64,000 nucleotides of DNA from Streptomyces hygroscopicus (GTDB taxonomy: Bacteria; Actinomycetota; Actinomycetes; Streptomycetales; Streptomycetaceae): NCBI RefSeq assembly GCF_026168105.1, contig NZ_LBMW01000025.1:56670-120669 (forward strand), read 5' to 3'. Both the position numbers and the translations under genes were made by a program. The first letter of the stretch is position 1. Every line of letters starts with the position of its first letter. A model generated the notes under the pieces. It did not search any database. It was given only the letters and a program-made list of their open reading frames with translations, and was not told the DNA's origin. Positions 1-8,209 of the stretch are shown here, piece after piece.

Positions 1-279
1 GGGGGCGGGGGTCCAGGCGACCAAGCGGTACAGCGCGTCCCGCGGTCGTCGTGGCGGACCTCTGCGCCCGGGTGCCGAACCGCTCCCGGCGACGGCGGCC
101 GGGGCGTCCCGGGCGTGGTCCGTCGCGCAGGTGTGCTCGGCTCCCTGGGCCGCCCCGTACAGATCGAGGCCCAGAAGGACAACGGCGTGCATGTGGCCCG
201 GGCGGTGCGGGCGGGCGGCGACGGAGGCCTGCCGGACCACCCGTCGGCCGCCGTCCTGGTGACGTCCGTGGTTTCCTAG
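1..279 (+). CDS. C-terminal end of an unidentified protein (5' truncated)
   Basis: One frame is open from the first base to a TAG at 277-279 (92 codons). The last 50 or so residues (GVLGSLGRPVQIEAQKDN..., ending VTSVVS) read like real protein. The start lies outside the window. Its stop overlaps the stop of the crotonase gene on the other strand by two bases, a common tail-to-tail arrangement in Streptomyces. The first 40 codons are Gly/Arg/Pro-rich and could be noncoding. I recognise no family. Confidence 0.35.
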   Translation, partial: GGGGPGDQAVQRVPRSSWRTSAPGCRTAPGDGGRGVPGVVRRAGVLGSLGRPVQIEAQKDNGVHVARAVRAGGDGGLPDHPSAAVLVTSVVS

Positions 280-1067
280 TCGCCGACCCCCGCCAGGTCG
301 CGCAGCCGACGGGCCTGTGCGGCCCGCTCCGCGGCGCGCTGCTCCTCGTACGACCGCTCCTGCGCCCCGCGCAGCAGGGCCTTGGTCTCGATCACGGCGT
401 CACGGGGCGCCGCGAGCAGCGCGGACGCCAGGTCCCGTACGGTGTCGTCCAGTTGCCCGCCCGGCACGGCGATGTTCGCGAGCCCGGTGGCCAGGGCCTC
501 CTCGGCCAGCACGAAACGGCCCGTCGCGCAGATCTCCAGCGCGCGGGCGTAGCCGACCAGGGCCACCAGCGGATGCGTGCCGGTCAGGTCCGGTACGAGG
601 CCCAGGCTGGTCTCACGCATGGCGAACTGCACGTCGTCCGCAACCACCCGCAGGTCACAGGCGAGGGCGAGCTGGAATCCCGCGCCGATCGCATGCCCCT
701 GCACCGCGGCGATGGACACCACGTCATTGCGCCGCCACCAGGTGAACGCCTCCTGGTACTCGGCGATGGTCGCGTCCAGCTCCGCGTCGCTGCTGCGCGC
801 GAGGTCGATGAAGTTCGGCTCGCCGTCGATCCCCTCGGGCGTGAACATCTGCCGGTCGAGCCCCGCCGAGAACGACTTGCCCTCACCGCGCAGCACGACC
901 ACGCGGACGGAACCGGGCAGCGCGCGGCCGGCCTCCGCGAGCGCCCGCCACAGAGCAGGGCTCTGGACGTTGCGCTTGGCGGCATTGGTCAGCGTCACCG
1001 TGGCGATCGCCTCGTCGACGGTGAGCCGTACGCCGTCCTTGTCGAGTACCGGGTCGAGCGAAGCCAT
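276..1067 (-). CDS. Enoyl-CoA hydratase/isomerase family (crotonase) protein
   Basis: A 263-residue crotonase-fold protein, the usual length for single-domain members. The family acts on acyl-CoA thioesters in the cytoplasm. The CoA/oxyanion signatures are visible as SAGLDR (about residues 67-72) and GHAIGAGFQLALACDLR (124-140). At the position of the first catalytic glutamate of classical hydratases the sequence has Gln (GFQLA instead of GCELA). The second glutamate seems kept in ETSLGLVP (about 152-159). Loss of one acid makes a plain 2-enoyl-CoA hydratase uncertain; an isomerase or another crotonase reaction is possible. It lies downstream of gbn on the same strand with a 132 bp gap, so cotranscription is possible but not shown. 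Confidence 0.85.
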   Translation of the reverse strand: MASLDPVLDKDGVRLTVDEAIATVTLTNAAKRNVQSPALWRALAEAGRALPGSVRVVVLRGEGKSFSAGLDRQMFTPEGIDGEPNFIDLARSSDAELDATIAEYQEAFTWWRRNDVVSIAAVQGHAIGAGFQLALACDLRVVADDVQFAMRETSLGLVPDLTGTHPLVALVGYARALEICATGRFVLAEEALATGLANIAVPGGQLDDTVRDLASALLAAPRDAVIETKALLRGAQERSYEEQRAAERAAQARRLRDLAGVGD

Positions 1068-1199
1068 GGGGCGCCTCCGATGGGTGCGGTCCGAAGGGGA
1101 TGCCGTACGACGACATCCACAAGTGACTGCACAGTAACCACCCGGCCGGTCGCCCGACCGACCGGGTGGCCACCACCGAAGCCGAGGGGCCGCCCGGCG

Positions 1200-1421
1200 T
1201 CAGGCCGACGTGGCCTTCTTGCCCCGCGTCGCCCCGCCACGCCCTCGCAGCGTGACGCCCGACTCGCTGAGCATCCGGTGAACGAAGCCATACGAGCGGC
1301 CGGTCTCCTCGGCCAGCGCCCGGATGCTCGCACCGGAGTCGTACTTCTTCTTCAGGTCTGCCGCGAGCTTGTCGCGCGCGGCGCCGGTCACCCGGCTGCC
1401 CTTCTTCAGAGTCTCGGCCAC
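1200..1421 (-). CDS. gbn: Gbn-like GATC-binding nucleoid-associated protein
   Basis: A 73-residue basic protein with a small helix-turn-helix (SIRALAEETGRSYGFVHRML, about residues 33-52) and a Lys/Arg/Gly-rich tail. Size and sequence match the Streptomyces protein described as Gbn (SCO1839 in S. coelicolor), which binds GATC sites and affects chromosome structure, sporulation and antibiotic production. I chose the GTG at 1421 because AGGAGG lies 7 bases upstream; a longer frame to 1562 would add an unconserved, Arg-rich N-terminus. The DNA upstream holds an unusual cluster of GATC sites, consistent with autoregulation. Family assignment comes from recollection of the sequence, not a search. 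Confidence 0.82.
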   Translation of the reverse strand: MAETLKKGSRVTGAARDKLAADLKKKYDSGASIRALAEETGRSYGFVHRMLSESGVTLRGRGGATRGKKATSA

Positions 1422-1690
1422 CCGTGCCTCCTCATGGGAAGTGCGCTCTGGTCTCCTCATGATCACCCCTCGGGGGCGCGATGGCCACCCATTCGGCAAG
1501 GTCCGTGCGACAAGGTTGTGACGACGGGAGCGCATCCCCACAAGCGGAATCCAGCAATCCACCCGGTGGCGTCCGTACGCCCGAACGGGTTGATCCGGGA
1601 AGCAGCAGGTCAGCGACGCGCTACGGCCGAGCCCTTGGGGCGAAAGGGCTCGGCCGCGAAATCGGTGTAAGACACACTTCGGTACGAGGA

Positions 1691-1758
1691 GATCTCACAC
1701 AGATGATGGATCACGGATCGGCCGAATGATCCATACGCTGTGGATCAACCATTCGATC
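1691..1758. promoter_or_regulatory. GATC cluster upstream of gbn (candidate Gbn-binding region)
   Basis: Six GATC tetramers lie within 68 bp, at 1691, 1709, 1716, 1728, 1743 and 1755. More occur at 1461, 1592 and 1788. Sites at 1709 and 1728 form a 7 bp inverted repeat (ATGGATC/GATCCAT). The rest of the 368 bp gap between the ABC-F stop and the gbn start shows no gene. Binding is inferred, since the neighbouring gene encodes a GATC-binding protein. Confidence 0.55.
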
Positions 1759-1789
1759 AAGCGGAAGTGACCGCTCGGGCACCCGGCGA

Positions 1790-3388
1790 TCAGGCGAGGG
1801 TGACGAGGTCGGCGTAGTCCGCGCCCCACAGATCCTCGACGCCGTCGGGCAGCAGGATGATCCGCTCCGGCTGGAGCGCCTCGACCGCGCCCTCGTCGTG
1901 GGTGACGAGGACGACCGCACCCTTGTAGGTGCGCAGGGCGCCCAGGATCTCCTCGCGGCTGGCCGGGTCGAGGTTGTTGGTCGGCTCGTCGAGGAGCAGC
2001 ACGTTCGCGGACGAGACCACCAGGGTGGCGAGGGCGAGCCGGGTCTTCTCACCGCCCGAGAGCACGCCGGCCGGTTTGTCCACGTCGTCGCCGGAGAACA
2101 GGAACGAGCCGAGCACCTTGCGGACCTCGACGAGGTCCATGTCGGGCGCGGCGGAGCGCATGTTCTCCAGGACCGTGCGGTCCCGGTCGAGGGTCTCGTG
2201 CTCCTGGGCGTAGTAGCCGAGCTTGAGGCCGTGGCCGGGGACGACGGCACCCGTGTCCGGCTGTTCGACGCCCGCGAGCAGCCGCAGCAGGGTGGTCTTG
2301 CCCGCGCCGTTGAGGCCGAGGATGACGACCCGGGAACCCTTGTCGATGGCCAGGTCGACGTCGGTGAAGATCTCCAGCGAGCCGTACGACTTCGACAGGC
2401 CCTCGGCCATCAGCGGGGTCTTGCCGCAGGGTGACGGCTCCGGGAAACGGAGCTTGGCCACCTTGTCGGACTGGCGGACCTCCTCGAGGCCGGCCAGCAG
2501 CTTCTCGGCACGGCGGGCCATGTTCTGCGCGGCGACCGTCTTGGTGGCCTTGGCGCGCATCTTGTCCGCCTGGGCGTTGAGCGCGGCCGCCTTCTTCTCG
2601 GCGTTCTGCCGCTCGCGCTTGCGACGCTTCTCGTCGGCCTCGCGCTGCTGCTGGTAGAGCTTCCAGCCCATGTTGTAGATGTCGATCGTGGAGCGGTTGG
2701 CGTCCAGGTAGAAGACCTTGTTGACGACCGTGTCGACCAGGTCGACGTCGTGCGAGATGACGATGAAGCCGCCGCGGTAGGTCTTGAGGTAGTCGCGCAG
2801 CCAGATGATCGAGTCGGCGTCGAGGTGGTTCGTCGGCTCGTCGAGCAGCAGAGTGTCCGCGTCGGAGAACAGGATGCGCGCCAGCTCGATGCGGCGGCGC
2901 TGACCGCCGGAGAGCGTGTGCAGCGGCTGGCCGAGCACGCGGTCGGGCAGGTTGAGGGCGGCGGCGATGGTGGCGGCCTCCGCCTCGGCGGCGTACCCGC
3001 CCTTGGTGAGGAACTCCGTCTCCTGGCGCTCGTACTGCTTGAGGGCCTTCTCGCGGGTGGCGCCCGTGCCCGTGGCGATGCGCTGCTCGTTCTCGCGCAT
3101 CTTGCGGATCAGGACGTCGAGGCCGCGCGCGGAGAGGACGCGGTCGCGGGCCAGCACGTCCAGGTCGCCCGTGCGCGGGTCCTGCGGGAGGTAGCCGACC
3201 TCGCCGGAGCGGGCGACGGTGCCCGCTGCGGGGATGCCCTCGCCGGCCAGGACCTTGGTGAGGGTGGTCTTGCCTGCGCCGTTACGGCCGACCAGGCCGA
3301 TGCGGTCGCCCTTGGCGACGCGGAACGTGGCGTTCTCGATGAGGATGCGAGCACCGGCGCGCAGCTCGATACCGGAGGCGGAGATCAC
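1790..3388 (-). CDS. ABC-F family ATPase
   Basis: A 532-residue soluble protein with two ATP-binding cassettes and no membrane segments, which defines the ABC-F class acting on ribosomes. First cassette: Walker A GRNGAGKTT (about 34-42), signature LSGGQRRR, Walker B LLLDEPTNHLD. The linker around 240-300 is strongly charged (READEKRRKRERQNAEKKAAALN) and probably helical, as in ABC-F interdomain linkers. Second cassette: GLNGAGKTT, LSGGEKTR, LLLDEPTNNLD. The GTG start has GGAG 8 bases upstream. A 7-codon ORF and a hairpin lie in the upstream leader. It may be a translation factor of the EttA/Uup kind or a resistance factor; sequence alone does not decide. Confidence 0.9.
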   Translation of the reverse strand: MISASGIELRAGARILIENATFRVAKGDRIGLVGRNGAGKTTLTKVLAGEGIPAAGTVARSGEVGYLPQDPRTGDLDVLARDRVLSARGLDVLIRKMRENEQRIATGTGATREKALKQYERQETEFLTKGGYAAEAEAATIAAALNLPDRVLGQPLHTLSGGQRRRIELARILFSDADTLLLDEPTNHLDADSIIWLRDYLKTYRGGFIVISHDVDLVDTVVNKVFYLDANRSTIDIYNMGWKLYQQQREADEKRRKRERQNAEKKAAALNAQADKMRAKATKTVAAQNMARRAEKLLAGLEEVRQSDKVAKLRFPEPSPCGKTPLMAEGLSKSYGSLEIFTDVDLAIDKGSRVVILGLNGAGKTTLLRLLAGVEQPDTGAVVPGHGLKLGYYAQEHETLDRDRTVLENMRSAAPDMDLVEVRKVLGSFLFSGDDVDKPAGVLSGGEKTRLALATLVVSSANVLLLDEPTNNLDPASREEILGALRTYKGAVVLVTHDEGAVEALQPERIILLPDGVEDLWGADYADLVTLA

Positions 3389-3409
3389 GGACAGACTCCA
3401 GGGCTGGGG

Positions 3410-3444
3410 TCCCCCTGCTCGGGCGAATCCGACAGCTTGGGGGA
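3410..3444 (-). repeat. Hairpin repeat in the ABC-F leader
   Basis: Arms TCCCCCTGCTCGG and CCGACAGCTTGGGGGA face each other across a 6-base loop. This resembles a short palindromic repeat seen scattered in Streptomyces genomes, from memory. It lies between the short upstream ORF and the ABC-F start, so it would be transcribed in the leader and could act as an attenuator or simply be a mobile repeat. Confidence 0.55.
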
Positions 3445-3479
3445 GGGGCGGGATGGACGGCTGAGGACGTGCCCGCCGT

Positions 3480-3503
3480 CTAATGCGCGAGGAGAATGGC
3501 CAT
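3480..3503 (-). CDS. Possible 7-residue leader peptide upstream of the ABC-F gene
   Basis: ATG to TAG encodes MAILLAH, ending 91 bases before the ABC-F GTG. A TAGACT box that could serve as a -10 element lies just upstream of the ATG, so the peptide would sit near the 5' end of the transcript and be almost leaderless. No ribosome site is evident. Short leader ORFs control several resistance ABC-F genes by ribosome stalling. Here the role is only a suggestion from position. Confidence 0.3.
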   Translation of the reverse strand: MAILLAH

Positions 3504-3914
3504 GGGTGTCAGTCTAACGGGGCGGCGCAAGCGCTTTTTCTGTGCGCGGGGGTCCGGGACTGTGATGTGCCCGATGTCCGCTGCCGTGACGTGCCCGGTG
3601 TCCGTAGCGGTGAATCTCGTTCCGCGGGCGGCGTGGATCCTGGGCGCGGGCCGCGGTCCGGCGGGGCGGATCTTAGGAGTGGGCGCGGCCCACGGTGATG
3701 TGACGCGGCCGGTGGGTCCCCCGTTCGGGCCATGAACCGGCCGCGCGCCGCCGGGGCCGTACGAGGATGAGGCCGCGGGACGGCGCGGGGGCCGGTGGTG
3801 CGGCGGGGGCCCGGATCGGCCCGTCACTCCCGGCGCGAGGAGCGTTGTCAGTGGCCGGTGCAAGACTGTGCGGCAGACCAGGATTCCGGTGGGACACGGT
3901 AGGGAGTGATCGGG
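3504..3914. other. Gene-poor interval between the divergent ABC-F and VOC genes
   Basis: The 411 bp between the ABC-F leader and the VOC start contain only Arg/Pro/Gly-rich open frames that look like GC-rich background. It must hold the promoters of both genes. A TAGACT-like -10 for the ABC-F side lies near 3520. I see no other convincing signal. Confidence 0.4.
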
Positions 3915-4328
3915 ATGGCGGGAATGGACGGCAGGCGTCCGAGTATCTACCCGACGCTGTTGTACGTGGATGCCAAGGCGGCGATCAAGCAGCTCACGGA
4001 GGCGTTCGGCTTCACCGAGCTGTCGGTGTACGAGGGCGAGGACGGCTCGGTGCTGCACGCCGAGCTGGTGCAGGGCAACGGCGCGGTGATGCTCGGCACC
4101 AAGGGCCGGGGCGGCACCTTCGACGAGGCGATGAAGAAGGCGGGCCCGAGCGGCGTGTACGTCGTCGTGGACGACGTCGACGCACACCATCAGCGAGCCG
4201 TGGAGCACGGCGCGGAGATCCTGATGCCCCCGACGGACCAGGAGTACGGCTCGCGGGACTACATGGCCCGGGACGCCGAGGGCAACATCTGGAGCTTCGG
4301 CACATACGCGCCCGAGATCGCGGTCTGA
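3915..4328 (+). CDS. VOC (glyoxalase/bleomycin resistance-like) family protein
   Basis: A 137-residue protein with one vicinal-oxygen-chelate pattern: a beta strand near the N-terminus (YPTLLYVDAKAAIKQL), a middle segment with HAELVQGNGAVMLG, and a second half beginning VYVVVDDVDAHHQRAV. It ends in the typical DAEGNIWSFGTY signature. Such proteins dimerise and may bind a metal, antibiotic or small substrate; substrate here is unknown. I chose ATG at 3915 since AGGGAG sits 8 bases upstream; the GTG at 3906 overlaps that site. It converges with the next gene with only 7 bp between stops. Confidence 0.85.
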   Translation: MAGMDGRRPSIYPTLLYVDAKAAIKQLTEAFGFTELSVYEGEDGSVLHAELVQGNGAVMLGTKGRGGTFDEAMKKAGPSGVYVVVDDVDAHHQRAVEHGAEILMPPTDQEYGSRDYMARDAEGNIWSFGTYAPEIAV

Positions 4329-4335
4329 CGCGAGG

Positions 4336-5745
4336 TCAGCTGCCTCCGGTGTGCACCTGGAACGCGGCGCGGCGCACGGCCCTGGCCAGCGCCGGGTCCG
4401 GGTGGGCGGCGGCGAGGGCGACCAGGACCTGCACGGTGCGGGGATGCCCGACCGCGCGCACCTCGTCGAGGAGCGCGGGCACGGTGGGCTGCAGAGCGGA
4501 CTCCAAGTGGCGCACGAGGAGCGGGGCTTCACCGTGGTCGGCGACGGCCGCGGCGGTGTCGACCCACAGCCAGGTGGCCTCGTCCCGGGTGAGCACCTCG
4601 TGGGCGTCCTCCGGGTCGGCACCGTCGTGCTCGGCGAGCCAGAGCAGGGCGTATGGGCGCAGCGGGGTCTCGTTCGCGGCGCCCCGCACCTCGGGCTCGG
4701 CGGGGGCTCCGACGACCCGCAGCGCCTCGAAGGCCAGACCGCGCAGGAGGGCGTCCTCGCCGCGGGCCGCGTCCAGGAGTTCGGTGACGGCGCTGCCGAC
4801 CGTGCGGGCGGCGAGCCAGGCGCGGTACTCGGCGCGGGCCGCGTTCGGGCGGAGCTGGGCGCAGCCGCGGAGCATGTCCTCGGCGTTCTGCTCGATGTTG
4901 CCGGCGGGGCTCTGCGCGGCGACGCAGATCTGCTCCAGTTTGACCCAGACCGCCCAACTGCCGAGCGGAGTGAGGGTCGCCTGCCCGTCGGCGCAGGTGA
5001 GGGCGCCGACATGGGCGAGCGCGTCGAGCGCCCAGTCGAGCAGGGGGGCGAGCGGGGTGTCCTCGGCGGGGTACTGGAGCTGCGCCGGGACGGGCTCGGG
5101 CCGGGGACCGTAGGGGATCTCGCACCGCGCCGTACGCAGTTCGGTGACCCGCTGCTCCAGCAGGTCGAGGAGCTGCTCGACGGGCACGGGACCCGCGGAC
5201 AGCTGCAGGAAGGAGAGCACCTGCGGCATGGCCGATACGACCTCGGCGACGGCGGCGTGCTCACGGTCCGCGGGCTCGGGGCAGGCGAGCGACCAGGCGT
5301 CGAAGAGGGCGACCCAGCCGCGCAGAACGGCGGAGTCGTCGCGGTTCCAGGCGCGCAGCCGCCAGCCGGGGCGGGCACTGTCGCCGTGCACCTCGACGAG
5401 GCCGGCCAGACGGGCGGTGTCCCAGTCGGTGCGGACCTGAGCCACGGTCAGGCCGAGGTCGGTGGCTGCCCGTTCCGCCGTGGCGTCGGACAGGGTGCCC
5501 TTGCCGTCGGACGTCGCGCCGTCGCGGCCCGGCCCGAGCGCGGCGTCGGCCCAGCGGGCGACACGGGCCGCGTCGGCGAGGCGGGTGCGGGCCATTCCGG
5601 CCAATTCCGCGGGCGGGGGCGTGCCCTCGGGCGGCCGGGGTGCGGAGCGGCGGGAGCGGCGCTGGGCCACTGCTCGGGGGGCGGCGGCCAGGGGCCGCGG
5701 GCGGACGAGTCGGAGCCTGGAGTCGCGCGGGTTACGGGACGTCAC
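4336..5745 (-). CDS. Uncharacterised 469-residue protein
   Basis: I do not recognise this family. The N-terminal 50 residues are basic and Pro/Ala-rich. The rest is helical in appearance, with many Leu/Ala-rich stretches and Trp residues (WDTARLAGLVEVHGD, WVALFDAWSLACPEP, LLDWALDALAHVGAL). The C-terminus looks like HEAT-type helical repeats (LLDEVRAVGHPRTVQVLVALAAAHPDPALARAVRRA). No signal peptide or membrane segment. GTG at 5745 was chosen because GGGAG lies about 10 bases upstream and the longer frame is low-complexity. About 170 bp upstream is a tandem palindromic repeat that may be an operator. Confidence 0.75.
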   Translation of the reverse strand: MTSRNPRDSRLRLVRPRPLAAAPRAVAQRRSRRSAPRPPEGTPPPAELAGMARTRLADAARVARWADAALGPGRDGATSDGKGTLSDATAERAATDLGLTVAQVRTDWDTARLAGLVEVHGDSARPGWRLRAWNRDDSAVLRGWVALFDAWSLACPEPADREHAAVAEVVSAMPQVLSFLQLSAGPVPVEQLLDLLEQRVTELRTARCEIPYGPRPEPVPAQLQYPAEDTPLAPLLDWALDALAHVGALTCADGQATLTPLGSWAVWVKLEQICVAAQSPAGNIEQNAEDMLRGCAQLRPNAARAEYRAWLAARTVGSAVTELLDAARGEDALLRGLAFEALRVVGAPAEPEVRGAANETPLRPYALLWLAEHDGADPEDAHEVLTRDEATWLWVDTAAAVADHGEAPLLVRHLESALQPTVPALLDEVRAVGHPRTVQVLVALAAAHPDPALARAVRRAAFQVHTGGS

Positions 5746-5914
5746 GGGTGCAGTCTCCCGGTTGACGGTCCGAAAACCCAAACGGAATGTCACGAGGAGC
5801 CACAGGGCTGGCCAACGCGCACGGCTCGGCCAGTGCATGAAGGGGGGATAGGCCTTGCCGGGGCGACTAACCGGAAGGGACTGCGCGAGGGGAGGGGACC
5901 TGGTCTCGGGAGAA

Positions 5915-5960
5915 CGGAACCGCCGGGAGAACTCCCGCGGAACCGCCGGGAGAACTCCCG
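5915..5960. repeat. Two tandem 23 bp units containing a perfect palindrome
   Basis: The unit at 5915-5937 is repeated exactly at 5938-5960. Each copy contains CGGGAG-AA-CTCCCG, a perfect inverted repeat. A related half-site (TCGGGAGAAC) lies just upstream at about 5906-5915. The repeats sit 170-215 bp before the 469-residue gene and 100 bp after the hydrolase stop. The 318 bp gap holds no gene. Head-to-tail palindromes in a promoter region suggest an operator for a dimeric regulator. Confidence 0.7.
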
Positions 5961-6063
5961 CCGAACGGGCGGACGAGCCGTCCGCGGAACCACCAGGCCG
6001 ACGGCCGGAGTTACCGGCCCGACCGTCAGCGGCCACCGGATCACCCGCCCGCGGCCGCCGCCG

Positions 6064-7191
6064 TCACATCAGCGGGGTCAGGAAGCGTCGCATCGCCTCT
6101 TCGTAGGTCCCCGGGTCCGCGTTCCACATCGCGCCGTGCGGAGCGTCCCGCACCGTCTGCAGTGTGACCAGGTCACCGCGGCGCGCCGCCAGGCGGCGTG
6201 AGAGCTCCCAGGGGGCGACCGTGTCGTCGGGGCCGTGGAAGATCAGGGTCGGCACCTGGAGCCGATGCGGGTCGACGGCCCCGTGGGTGCGGTCGCCGTA
6301 CAGGCCGGTGCGGCCCTGGGCCGCGCGGACGGCCAGGGGCAGCAGCGCGCCGGGGGTGCGCCGGGCCGCGGCGAGGGCACGCAGCGTGGCCTCCCAGCTG
6401 AGCACGGGCGAGTCCAGGATGAGGCCGGAGATCCGCTCGCGCACCGCGGAACGCGCGGCGGCACGCAACGCCATGGCGGCGCCGATGGACCAGCCGTGCA
6501 GGACGACGCGCTCGGCGCCGTACCGCACCGCGTAGCGGACCGCGGCGTCGACGTCGCGCCACTCGCTCTCGCCGAGGTGGTTCAGGCCGTCCGGTGGACG
6601 CGGTGCTCCGAGATCACCGCGGTAGGCGAGGCCCAGGACCGGGAATCGGTGGCGGTTGAGGAACTCCATGACATTCATGGGGTGTTCCCGGGTGGTGCCG
6701 AGCCCGTGGACGGCGATCACCCACGTGTCGCGCACCCCTGGCACGAACCAGGCGGGCAGGGCCCCGAGCTCGCCGGGCACATCGACGTCGGCGTACTCGA
6801 GGCCGAGGGCCGAGCCCGGGTCGCCGATGTACAGGTTGGGGGTGAGCCAGACGCGGTCACCGGGTTCGAGCGTGCCGTGGGTCACGCGTTCCAGACGGCG
6901 CACCACGGTGTCGGCGGAGTGGGGCGCGGTGTCCAGGACCGGCCCGACGACCGCGTGCGAGCCGTCGCCGGACAGGCCGTAGGTGCCGGGCCGCTGGGAA
7001 GCCAGGGCGCGGGTGAGCGTGATCCGCCCGGCCGCCAGGGAGTGCACGGTGAGGCGTGGTTCCGTGGGCAACGGGCGGCCCGGCGGCGCCTTGAGCGCGG
7101 CGTCGCTGGCGAAGCGGCCCGCGAGGACGCCGGCCGCGCCCGCGGCGATGGCTACGGTGGCGGCTGCGGCCGCCGCTTTGACAGTGCGCAC
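6064..7191 (-). CDS. Alpha/beta hydrolase with N-terminal membrane anchor or signal
   Basis: A 375-residue protein. Residues 1-28 (MRTVKAAAAAATVAIAAGAAGVLAGRF) form a short basic head and a hydrophobic stretch, probably an anchor or signal peptide. The hydrolase core starts near 150 with the HGLG oxyanion motif (162-165). The nucleophile elbow is GWSIGA (Ser about 235), an Asp lies in HGPDDTV, and a His in DAPHGAMW (about 352), giving a full catalytic triad. The fold resembles prolyl oligopeptidase/Bem46-like hydrolases. Substrate is unknown; it probably acts at the outer face of the membrane. Confidence 0.85.
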   Translation of the reverse strand: MRTVKAAAAAATVAIAAGAAGVLAGRFASDAALKAPPGRPLPTEPRLTVHSLAAGRITLTRALASQRPGTYGLSGDGSHAVVGPVLDTAPHSADTVVRRLERVTHGTLEPGDRVWLTPNLYIGDPGSALGLEYADVDVPGELGALPAWFVPGVRDTWVIAVHGLGTTREHPMNVMEFLNRHRFPVLGLAYRGDLGAPRPPDGLNHLGESEWRDVDAAVRYAVRYGAERVVLHGWSIGAAMALRAAARSAVRERISGLILDSPVLSWEATLRALAAARRTPGALLPLAVRAAQGRTGLYGDRTHGAVDPHRLQVPTLIFHGPDDTVAPWELSRRLAARRGDLVTLQTVRDAPHGAMWNADPGTYEEAMRRFLTPLM

Positions 7192-7293
7192 CCATCCAGT
7201 CTCCCGGTGGAGCCCGCCCCCGGCCAGCGGGAGGACGGCGCGAGCTGAGCCATGAGGCGCACGCCATCGCGGCCGCAGGCGCCCCGGCTGCCC

Positions 7294-8013
7294 CTACCGC
7301 TGCCCGTATTCCCGCAACCGCTCCCCCGCCTGAGCCACCTGCTCGCCGGTGAGCAGGTGCGGCGACAGGCCCGGCACCGACGACGCCGTCAGCCACACCC
7401 GGCACATCCACTCCAGCTGGGCCGTGCGGTCGTATGCCTGGCTCAGTGACGCGCCATGGGCGATCGTGCCGTGATTCTGCAGGAGACACGCGGTGCGGTC
7501 CGTCAGCGCGCGGAGCATGTTCTCGGCCAACTCCGGTGTGCCGTAGGCCGCATAGGGGGCGACCCGGACCGCACCACCGAGCGCACCCGCCATGTAGTGG
7601 ATCAGCGGCAGCTCCTGTACCAGTGTGGAGACGGCCGTGGCGTGCACGGCGTGCGTATGGACGACGGCGCCTGCCCCGGTCGTGCGGTAGACCGCCAGGT
7701 GCATCGGCAGTTCGCTCGTCGGCAGGAGCGAGCCCAGCACCTGCCGGCCGCCGAGGTCGACCCCGACCGCGTCGGCCGGCGTCAACCGCTCGTACGGCAC
7801 TCCCGTGGGTGTGACCAGCACGGTGTCGCCGACGCGCACGGAGACGTTGCCGGACGTGCCGACCACCAGCCCGTCGGACACGGTCCGGCGGGCTGTCGCG
7901 ACGAGTTCCTCCCACGCCCGCGCCACCTCGCCGTCCGTGTCCCGCACACCTCCCGCCCTTCCATCACGTGCGTCGTCCCGTGTGTCCCGTGCGTCGCGTC
8001 GCTGCTCAGCCAT
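7294..8013 (-). CDS. Class II aldolase/adducin family protein
   Basis: A 239-residue protein, slightly longer than L-fuculose-1-phosphate aldolase because of a charged N-terminal extension (DARDTRDDARDGRAG). Family signatures: GTSGNVSVRVG (phosphate-binding loop, about residues 53-63), a zinc site HTHAVHATAV (about 119-128), and QNHG near residue 188. The family cleaves or forms C-C bonds in sugar phosphates such as fuculose-, rhamnulose- or ribulose-phosphate, or acts as a 5-phosphate epimerase. No sugar kinase or isomerase lies next to it, so the substrate is open. Confidence 0.85.
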   Translation of the reverse strand: MAEQRRDARDTRDDARDGRAGGVRDTDGEVARAWEELVATARRTVSDGLVVGTSGNVSVRVGDTVLVTPTGVPYERLTPADAVGVDLGGRQVLGSLLPTSELPMHLAVYRTTGAGAVVHTHAVHATAVSTLVQELPLIHYMAGALGGAVRVAPYAAYGTPELAENMLRALTDRTACLLQNHGTIAHGASLSQAYDRTAQLEWMCRVWLTASSVPGLSPHLLTGEQVAQAGERLREYGQR

Positions 8014-8209
8014 GCCGCGATCCTGTCAGGCGGGAGCCCGGCCTGCCGGTGACCGGGCGCACCGCAGGGCCAAGGCCGGGCGTCCGCAAGGGTGCATATA
8101 CGGAAACATCGTCTTACAGCCGGTAGTGGCCGGTGATCGACCGGCTTCCGCCGATCTTCCAGTAGCCTCTGGACGATTTGTCGCGCACGTCGCCATTCCG
8201 GGGGGAACC

